Below the pieces are notes generated by a model. It had not been told where the DNA came from and did not search any database. It saw only the letters and a list, made by a program, of their open reading frames with translations. Position numbers and translations under genes: made by a program. Positions 1 through 5,275 of a stretch of 6,624 nt of DNA are shown piece after piece. This DNA is from Bacillota bacterium (GTDB taxonomy: Bacteria; Bacillota; Dethiobacteria; DTU022): contig JAAZIE010000373.1 of assembly GCA_012510305.1 (NCBI GenBank), forward strand, positions 1 through 6,624, in the 5' to 3' direction. Numbering within the stretch: the first letter of the stretch is position 1; every line of letters starts with the position of its first letter.

Positions 1-1
1 G

Positions 2-2017
2 ACCTACGAGCCCTTTATCGCTGTTCTGGAGCGCTTTCCGTCGATCAGAATGGCGCTGCACTACTCGGGCAGCCTGCTGGACTGGCTCTTGGAGGAAAGG
101 CCCGGCTTTATCGAACGCTTAAAAAAACTTATCTCCGGCGGGCAGGTGGAGCTCCTCGGGGGAGCTTACTATGAGCCCATTTTGCCGGCCATTCCCGACG
201 AGGACAAGATCGGCCAGATCCGCATGATGACCGCCCGGTTGGAGGAGCTCTTTGCCACCAGGCCGCGGGGGATGTGGCTGGCGGAAAGGGTTTGGGAGCC
301 GCATCTGCCCCGCCCCATCCGCCAGGCCGGGATGGAATACCTGGCGGTGGACGATATCCATTTTCATGAAGCCGGCTGTGCCGACCCGGACCACTACTAC
401 CGGACCGAAGAAGAGGGTTATCCCCTGGATCTCTTCCCCATCAGCGAGGAGCTCCGCTACCTGATCCCCTTCAAGGAGCCCGGTGAGACGATCGCCTACC
501 TGGAAGGGCAGCGGGACAAAGAGCGGCCGCGCCTCTTTGTGCTGGCCGATGACGGTGAAAAATTTGGCGGGTGGCCGGGTACTTTTGAGACGGTCTATGA
601 AGAAGGGTGGCTGGAAAACTTTTTTACCCTGCTTCAAGAGCAGGAGGACTGGCTGCAGGTGGTCACCTTTGCAGAATTTCGCCGCCTTTTCCCGCCGCAG
701 GGGCCCCTCTACCTGCCGGCGGGATCTTACCGCGAAATGAAAGAGTGGTCCGGCGGTTTCTGGCGCAATTTTTTAAGCCGTTACCCGGAGAGCAACCGCC
801 TGCATAAAAAGATGCTGGCGGTGCGCCGGCTCTGGGAGGAGCTTCCCGAAGGTGAGGCCCGCGACCGGGCGCAGCAGCTGCTCTGGGCGGGGCAGTGCAA
901 CTGCGCCTACTGGCACGGGGTTTTCGGCGGCCTCTACCTGAACTTTTTGCGGGCGGCCATCTGGCAAAGACTGCTGCAGGCCGAAAATATGATCAACGAT
1001 TCCCGTCACGGCTCGCCCTACCTGCTGCTGCAGCGCAGCGACTTTGCCTACAGCGGTGCCGAGGAGATCTACCTTTCCACCGATCGGTTCGGCCTTCTGT
1101 TTTCGCCGCAGCTCGGCGGCAGCCTCTGGGAGCTTTCCTGGAGGCCGGGGGCGCTGAACTTGCTTGACACGCTCACCCGCCGGCCTGAAGCTTATCACCA
1201 GGAGTATCTTGACGAGGCGGCCGCTGCGCCGGGGCAGGAGGAAAATGAGCAGGTTTCCTCGATCCATCACCGCCGGGCGGTCAAGGAAGAAGGTATTCTG
1301 GAGCGCCTTTTCTACGATCCCTATCCCCGGGGCGCTCTCATCGAACATTTTTTTGACGGAGAAGGCGCCACCCTGGAAGGATTTGAAAAAGGGGAAGGCT
1401 TCAGGCGCGAGCTTCTGCTGCAGCCCGCCGAAGTTGAGGTGGAGAAACTGGCGGCGGGGGGGGAGCACCCCGGCGAGGGCGTGCGGCTGTCTTTCGTAAG
1501 AGAAGTGTTTCTGGAAAGGGAGCAGCCGCTGCTGCTTAAAAAAACAGTGACCGTCTTTGCGGGGGAGGACTCTTTGCTGGTGGAGTACCGCCTCGACAAC
1601 AGGGGCGGAGCCGCCGCAGGGTTTTATTTTGGGGTGGAGCTCAACCTTGCTTTTCTATCGGGGTCCGACGAGGAGCGCTATTATCTTCTTCCCGACCGTG
1701 AACTGGAAGACAACAGCCTCGGCTCCCGCGGGGCGGAAGAGGCGGTGGAGAAGGTTTTGCTCGTCGATCAACCGCGCGATCTTCAGCTGGCTCTCTCCTG
1801 GAACCGTCCGGCGCAGCTCTGGCGTATGCCGGTGGAGACGATCTCCAATTCAGAGAGCGGCCTGGAGCGCTCCTACCAGCAGTCGCTCCTGCTGCCCCGC
1901 TGGGAGCTCCGGCTGGGCGGGGGCGACAGCGCCTCGATCAACCTGCACCTGCAGGTTTCCACCCTTTCCCGAAAGGAGCCGCAGCAGGCCCTGGCGGGGA
2001 AAGAGGCGGGCTCATGA
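2..2017 (+). CDS. GH57 4-alpha-glucanotransferase / alpha-amylase, 5' end outside window
   Basis: Cytoplasmic retaining glycosidase acting on alpha-1,4-glucans. The best family match I can recall is Thermococcus litoralis 4-alpha-glucanotransferase (about 659 residues), so transfer (EC 2.4.1.25) is slightly more likely than hydrolysis (EC 3.2.1.1). The frame is open from base 2, and residues before the Met codon at 50-52 (TYEPFIAVLERFP...) still match the family. The true start, with the HNHQP motif, therefore lies upstream, about 25-30 codons away. Numbered from that Met: GQVELLGGAYYEP (31-43) is conserved region 2; WLAERVWEP (76-84) carries the expected nucleophile E79 (bases 284-286); LADDGEKFGGWPGT (165-178) carries the acid/base Asp (D167 or D168); GQCNCAYWHGVFGG (281-294) is region 5. 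From about residue 335 to 640 comes the beta-rich C-terminal part (DUF1925/DUF1926 type), with FGLLFSPQLGGSLWELS. A segment near residue 234 appears contracted. The stop overlaps the next gene. Confidence 0.92.
   Translation, partial: TYEPFIAVLERFPSIRMALHYSGSLLDWLLEERPGFIERLKKLISGGQVELLGGAYYEPILPAIPDEDKIGQIRMMTARLEELFATRPRGMWLAERVWEPHLPRPIRQAGMEYLAVDDIHFHEAGCADPDHYYRTEEEGYPLDLFPISEELRYLIPFKEPGETIAYLEGQRDKERPRLFVLADDGEKFGGWPGTFETVYEEGWLENFFTLLQEQEDWLQVVTFAEFRRLFPPQGPLYLPAGSYREMKEWSGGFWRNFLSRYPESNRLHKKMLAVRRLWEELPEGEARDRAQQLLWAGQCNCAYWHGVFGGLYLNFLRAAIWQRLLQAENMINDSRHGSPYLLLQRSDFAYSGAEEIYLSTDRFGLLFSPQLGGSLWELSWRPGALNLLDTLTRRPEAYHQEYLDEAAAAPGQEENEQVSSIHHRRAVKEEGILERLFYDPYPRGALIEHFFDGEGATLEGFEKGEGFRRELLLQPAEVEVEKLAAGGEHPGEGVRLSFVREVFLEREQPLLLKKTVTVFAGEDSLLVEYRLDNRGGAAAGFYFGVELNLAFLSGSDEERYYLLPDRELEDNSLGSRGAEEAVEKVLLVDQPRDLQLALSWNRPAQLWRMPVETISNSESGLERSYQQSLLLPRWELRLGGGDSASINLHLQVSTLSRKEPQQALAGKEAGS
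1996..2006 (+). promoter_or_regulatory. Ribosome binding site for the second GH57 gene
   Basis: The purine run GGGGAAAGAGG ends seven bases before the ATG at 2014. It lies inside the 3' end of the first GH57 gene, whose stop codon overlaps this ATG. The arrangement fits reinitiation or coupled translation. Confidence 0.6.
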
Positions 2018-3732
2018 GCAGGCGGCCCCTTCATGTCGCTTTTGTCTGGAACCAGCACCAACCCTTTTACCGGGATGCGGGTACCGGCGGGCCGATCATG
2101 CCCTGGGTGCGGCTGCATGCGGGCAAGGATTACTACCAGATGGCGGCTATACTGGAGCGCTATCCGAAGATACGCCAAACCTTTAACCTGACCCCCTCCC
2201 TGCTGGAACAGCTGGAGCGCTACGAGGCCGGGGAGCAAGACTATTACCAGAAAGTAAACAAGCCGGCGGAAACCTTAAGCGACCGGGAGAAACGCTACCT
2301 GCTGCTGCATTTCTTTGATATCCATTGGGACCGGGTTATCGGGCAGCACCCCCGCTACCGGGAGCTGCTGGAGCTGCAGGGCCGGAGCCGGGAACCCGGG
2401 GCGATTGCGAAAGCCCTGAAGCGCTACCGTCCCGGGGATTACCGCGATCTGCAGGCCTGGTTCAACCTGGCCTGGATCGATCCGGAGATCCGGCATGCCG
2501 ATCCCCGGTTAAGCGGACTGGTGGAAAAGGGGCGCGATTTTACCGCCGGTGAGCTCGGCCAGATCATGGAGCGGCAGGGAGATCTGCTGAACGAAGTGAT
2601 CCCCCGGCACCGCTGCCTGCAGGAGCGGGGACAGATCGAGATCATGACCACCCCCTACTACCATCCGATCATGCCGCTCTTGATCGACAGCTGCAGCGCC
2701 CTGCGGGCCTGCCCGGGCCTGCCGCTGCCGCGCCGCTTCCAATTCCCTCAAGACGGGTGCGCCCAGCTCGCCCTGGCCGCGGCCCAGTACCGCCGCCTTT
2801 TTGGCCGCCGCCCGAAAGGTGCCTGGCCCTCGGAGATGGCGGTGAGCCCGGAGACGGTGGCGCTGTTGACCGCTTACAATTTTGACTGGTCCATCAGCGA
2901 TGAACAGATCCTGGCTCACTCCCTGAACGACGAGATTATTCGCGACGGCTACGGCCATGTCCTGAACGGCGATCTGCTCTACCGGCCCTACCGCGTCCGT
3001 GGAGCGGGCGGCGAGATCGCCATGGTTTTTCGGGATCACCATCTTTCCAACCGGATCGGCTTTGAATACCAGCATTTTCGCCCCGAGGACGCCGCGGCAG
3101 ACCTGGTGCACCGCCTGCAAAAAATCAGGGAGAACCTGTCCTGGTCGCCGGAGGATCACCTGGTCACCCTGTCCCTGGATGGAGAAAACGCCTGGGAATG
3201 GTACCGCGGCGACAAGGGCCCCTTTCTGCACAGCCTCTACCGCCGTTTAAGCGAAGAGGAGGATCTCAGCTGCTGCACGGTCAGTGAATTCTTGGCGGCG
3301 CACCCGCCGCAGAGGGTTGTCGACAACCTCTTCACCGGATCATGGGTCGATCACAACCTGACCCGCTGGATCGGCACCAAGAACAAGAATTTACTCTGGG
3401 ATTGCCTGCTCGAAGCCCGTGAAACGGTGGAGCGCTGCCGGGAAAGCGGCTCCTGCGGCCCGGAAAGGCTGCAGCAGGCCCTGCGCTACATCTATATCGC
3501 CGAGGGCAGCGATTTTCCCTGGTGGATCGACAGCATGCCCTACAATATGGTCGCCCCTTTCGAGGCTCTTTTCCGCAAACATCTTGCCGCAGTGTACCGC
3601 TCCCTGCAGACGGCTGTACCAGGCAGGCTGGGCCGTCCCCTGGTCCGTCCCCGCCCCGGCGAGAGCGCCTTCCGGGGTGATCCCCTTGCCGGGCCTCTCT
3701 CCATGGTGCCCGACAAACCCGAAAGAGAATAA
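2014..3732 (+). CDS. GH57 family glycosidase (COG1449 alpha-amylase type)
   Basis: Second GH57 protein, 572 residues, predicted to act on alpha-glucans in the cytoplasm; exact specificity (amylase, amylopullulanase-like or other) cannot be read from sequence. The N-terminal barrel begins at once with HVAFVWNQHQP (7-17, conserved region 1), then PWVRLHAGKDYYQMAAILERYP (30-51) and QTFNLTPSLLEQL (55-67), which are typical of COG1449 members and unlike the upstream GH57. GQIEIMTTPYYHPIMPLL (206-223) is region 2. GAWPSEMAVSPE (269-280) holds the probable nucleophile E274 (bases 2833-2835). SLDGENAWEWY (387-397) holds the probable acid/base D389 (bases 3178-3180). SWVDH (443-447) and AEGSDFPWW (496-504) follow, the latter in a diverged context. 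After RKHLAAVYRSL (521-531) comes a tail of about 40 residues rich in Pro, Arg and Gly. No signal peptide. The ATG at 2014 is supported by a good SD and by the conserved N-terminus. Probably co-transcribed with the upstream GH57 gene. Confidence 0.9.
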   Translation: MSRRPLHVAFVWNQHQPFYRDAGTGGPIMPWVRLHAGKDYYQMAAILERYPKIRQTFNLTPSLLEQLERYEAGEQDYYQKVNKPAETLSDREKRYLLLHFFDIHWDRVIGQHPRYRELLELQGRSREPGAIAKALKRYRPGDYRDLQAWFNLAWIDPEIRHADPRLSGLVEKGRDFTAGELGQIMERQGDLLNEVIPRHRCLQERGQIEIMTTPYYHPIMPLLIDSCSALRACPGLPLPRRFQFPQDGCAQLALAAAQYRRLFGRRPKGAWPSEMAVSPETVALLTAYNFDWSISDEQILAHSLNDEIIRDGYGHVLNGDLLYRPYRVRGAGGEIAMVFRDHHLSNRIGFEYQHFRPEDAAADLVHRLQKIRENLSWSPEDHLVTLSLDGENAWEWYRGDKGPFLHSLYRRLSEEEDLSCCTVSEFLAAHPPQRVVDNLFTGSWVDHNLTRWIGTKNKNLLWDCLLEARETVERCRESGSCGPERLQQALRYIYIAEGSDFPWWIDSMPYNMVAPFEALFRKHLAAVYRSLQTAVPGRLGRPLVRPRPGESAFRGDPLAGPLSMVPDKPERE

Positions 3733-3766
3733 AAGACCAATTTACGGTGCCTTCCATTTGGGTCTT
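3733..3766 (+). terminator. Weak hairpin after the GH57 pair, possible terminator
   Basis: AAGACC (3733-3738) can pair with GGTCTT (3761-3766), extended by imperfect AA/TT pairing, around a long loop. It starts directly after the stop codon of the second GH57 gene. No T-run follows the stem, so this is not a canonical intrinsic terminator. A T-rich stretch (about 3796-3808) lies further on behind only a 4-bp CGCC/GGCG stem. Transcription may end here, or it may be Rho-dependent or read through. Confidence 0.22.
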
Positions 3767-3807
3767 CTCCCGCCGGTACAAATCTAGGGCGCCATATTTT
3801 TGTTATT

Positions 3808-3816
3808 TGTGATAAT
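3808..3816 (+). promoter_or_regulatory. Putative extended -10 promoter for trkA-trkH
   Basis: TGTGATAAT reads as an extended -10 element: TG, one base, then GATAAT, one mismatch from TATAAT. It sits in the most AT-rich stretch of the window, behind the T-tract ATATTTTTGTTATTT. No good -35 hexamer is found 16-19 bases upstream, which extended -10 promoters can tolerate. The transcript would start near 3823, leaving a leader of about 40 bases before the ATG at 3863. The location, in the only sizeable gap between two functionally unrelated gene pairs, supports a promoter. Confidence 0.45.
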
Positions 3817-3852
3817 ATCGAGGTAATACTTGGCCGGGCGGGAGGGTGCAGC

Positions 3853-3857
3853 GGGAG
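3853..3857 (+). promoter_or_regulatory. Ribosome binding site favouring the ATG start of trkA
   Basis: GGGAG lies five bases before the ATG at 3863, and a second purine run (GGAGGG, 3841-3846) lies further upstream. A TTG at 3830 also has a GAGG six bases ahead. If the putative promoter is real, however, that GAGG would sit at the transcription start and be unusable. An in-frame GTG at 3857 is a third, less likely option. Confidence 0.4.
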
Positions 3858-3862
3858 TGTAC

Positions 3863-5236
3863 ATGATCATTATCGGCGGCGGCGGGGTGGGGACGGAGCT
3901 GGCGCGCAGTTTTTCAGAAAAAAATTTTGACGTGGTGGTCATTGAGAAGGATCTGGAGCAGGCTCGCAGGATCGACGATCTCTTCGATGTGATGGTGATC
4001 GAAGATAGCGGCGCCAGTGCGGCGGCCCTGAAGCGGGCCGGGGTCAAGTCCGCCGATATGGTCATCGCGGTGACCGAGAGTGACGAGATCAACATTATCG
4101 CCAGCATGCTGGCCAAACGCTACGGCGTCCCCCTCACCGCAGCCCGCGTGCGCAGCGCCGATTACGCCCTTGATTCCGCCGCCCTTACCCGGGAACATTT
4201 CGGTATCGACCTGATGATCAGCCCGGAAAGAAGCGCCGCTTACGAGATCTCGCGGCTGCTTCACTTTCCCGAAGCCTGTGAAATCGAATATTTCAGCAAG
4301 GGGCGGGTGATGATGCTCAGCCTTGTCGCCGGCCCGGAAACGGATATTGTGGGAAAACCGCTTCACAAGCTGGCGCTTCCCCCCGGCTGCATCGCTGTGG
4401 GGATCGGCGAGGGAGAAAATTTTATCATTCCCGGCGGCGAAGATATCGTGAAGCCCGGTTCGCGTATCTACCTGCTGGGCCGGCCGCGGACGCTCAAGGA
4501 TATCAGCAGGCTGCTTTTGCATGAACAGATCAGGATTAACCGGGTGACCATCCTCGGCGGCGGGAGGATCGGTTTTGAGCTGGCCCGGTTCCTGGAGGAG
4601 AGCCGCAGCCCTTTCCAGGTAAAACTGGTGGAACGCGACGAGGTTCGCTGCGAGCAGATCAGCCGGGAGCTCTCCCATACCTTGATTCTGCAGGATGATG
4701 CCACCGATTTTGACCTGTTCAGGCAGGAGGAGATGGAGCAGACCGATGCGGTGATCGCCGCCAGCGGGGACGATCGCACCAATATCATCGCCGGGGTGCT
4801 GGCCCGGCAGTCGGGGATCAAGAAAATCATCTGCGAGGTGGTGGACCCGCAGTTTGCCCCCGTGTACAGCACCCTGGGGCTGGAGAGCATGATCAACCCG
4901 CGGCTGATCACCGCCTCGCAGATCTTGCGCTTTACCCGGCATGAAGACCTGGTCTCCCTTTCCATTTTGAACGAGGAGCGGGCCGAGGTTCTCGAGCTGG
5001 TTCTGCCGGATACGGCGCCGGTGGCCCGCAAAATAGTGGCGGAAGCCGGCTTTCCCCGGGGCATGCTCATCGGAGCGATCATCCGCCGGCAAGAGGTGCT
5101 CATCCCCCGGGGGCAGACCAAGCTGCTTCCCGGCGATCTGCTGATCATCTTTACCCTGCCGGAAATCAGCGGCAAGCTGGGGCGCTTTTTTGCCGCCAGG
5201 GAGAATACGAACCACCGCGGCCGCAACCGCAAGTAG
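3863..5236 (+). CDS. trkA: Trk potassium uptake system regulatory subunit TrkA
   Basis: Cytoplasmic nucleotide-binding (RCK/KTN) subunit that gates the TrkH channel. From this ATG the protein has 457 residues, almost the length of E. coli TrkA (458), and contains the full duplicated architecture. The first Rossmann domain opens with MIIIGGGGVG (1-10) and the strand VVVIEKD ending in acidic E28. The first RCK_C domain spans about 140-220, with DIVGKPLHKL and VKPGSRIYLLG. The second Rossmann domain starts at VTILGGGRIG (228-237), with acidic E257 in KLVERDE. The second RCK_C domain spans about 360-445, with IPRGQTKLLPGDLLIIF (414-430). Both glycine motifs and both acidic ribose-binding positions are present, so both sites could bind NAD(H) or ATP/ADP. 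The ATG was chosen because family members begin with the first beta strand right after Met; an upstream TTG (3830) would add 11 residues without resemblance to the family. It lies 39 bases before trkH, presumably in one operon. Confidence 0.93.
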   Translation: MIIIGGGGVGTELARSFSEKNFDVVVIEKDLEQARRIDDLFDVMVIEDSGASAAALKRAGVKSADMVIAVTESDEINIIASMLAKRYGVPLTAARVRSADYALDSAALTREHFGIDLMISPERSAAYEISRLLHFPEACEIEYFSKGRVMMLSLVAGPETDIVGKPLHKLALPPGCIAVGIGEGENFIIPGGEDIVKPGSRIYLLGRPRTLKDISRLLLHEQIRINRVTILGGGRIGFELARFLEESRSPFQVKLVERDEVRCEQISRELSHTLILQDDATDFDLFRQEEMEQTDAVIAASGDDRTNIIAGVLARQSGIKKIICEVVDPQFAPVYSTLGLESMINPRLITASQILRFTRHEDLVSLSILNEERAEVLELVLPDTAPVARKIVAEAGFPRGMLIGAIIRRQEVLIPRGQTKLLPGDLLIIFTLPEISGKLGRFFAARENTNHRGRNRK

Positions 5237-5245
5237 GCCGGCGGC

Positions 5246-5275
5246 ATGGATAGGTCCCCGGGAAGGAGCGATTGA
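5246..5275 (+). other. Nine-codon reading frame abutting the trkH start
   Basis: ATG at 5246 opens a frame encoding MDRSPGRSD that ends in TGA at 5273-5275, directly before and in frame with the trkH GTG at 5276. Nothing resembling a strong SD precedes its ATG. It could be a leader peptide, the relic of a longer TrkH N-terminus, or chance. The trkH SD lies inside it. I do not claim that it is translated. Confidence 0.2.
5263..5268 (+). promoter_or_regulatory. Strong Shine-Dalgarno for the GTG start of trkH
   Basis: AAGGAG is followed by seven bases (CGATTGA) and then GTG at 5276. Because an in-frame TGA immediately precedes the GTG, no earlier start is possible in this frame. The SD and the stop together fix the start. 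Confidence 0.8.

Noticed and set aside
121..127. A AAA AAA run as a possible -1 frameshift slippery site
   Set aside because: It encodes Lys-Lys in a conserved, uninterrupted GH57 frame. I see no reason for a frameshift and no longer product to be made.
773..1468. Minus-strand open frame opposite the first GH57 gene
   Set aside because: Antisense shadow of the GH57 C-terminal region; no motif and no independent support.
1557..2186. Plus-strand frame spanning the junction of the two GH57 genes
   Set aside because: It runs across two real genes in another frame, and its Arg/Ser/Pro-rich translation matches no family I know.
2509..3231. Minus-strand open frame opposite the second GH57 gene
   Set aside because: Fully inside a conserved coding sequence on the other strand, with no family resemblance and no convincing start context.
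3771..3808. CGCC/GGCG stem followed by a T-rich stretch as an intrinsic terminator
   Set aside because: The stem is only four base pairs with a 13-base loop, and the T-run is interrupted. The same AT-rich bases are better explained as part of the trkA promoter.
3733..3862. A potassium- or c-di-AMP-sensing riboswitch upstream of trkA
   Set aside because: The gap is only 130 bases, and the putative transcription start leaves about 40 bases of leader, too short for the known ydaO-type fold; no matching pairing was seen.
3914..5215. Long minus-strand open frame (433 codons) opposite trkA
   Set aside because: It lies wholly antisense to a confidently identified gene. Its translation is low in recognisable motifs and rich in His, Gln, Gly and Pro, as expected from the reverse of GC-rich codons.
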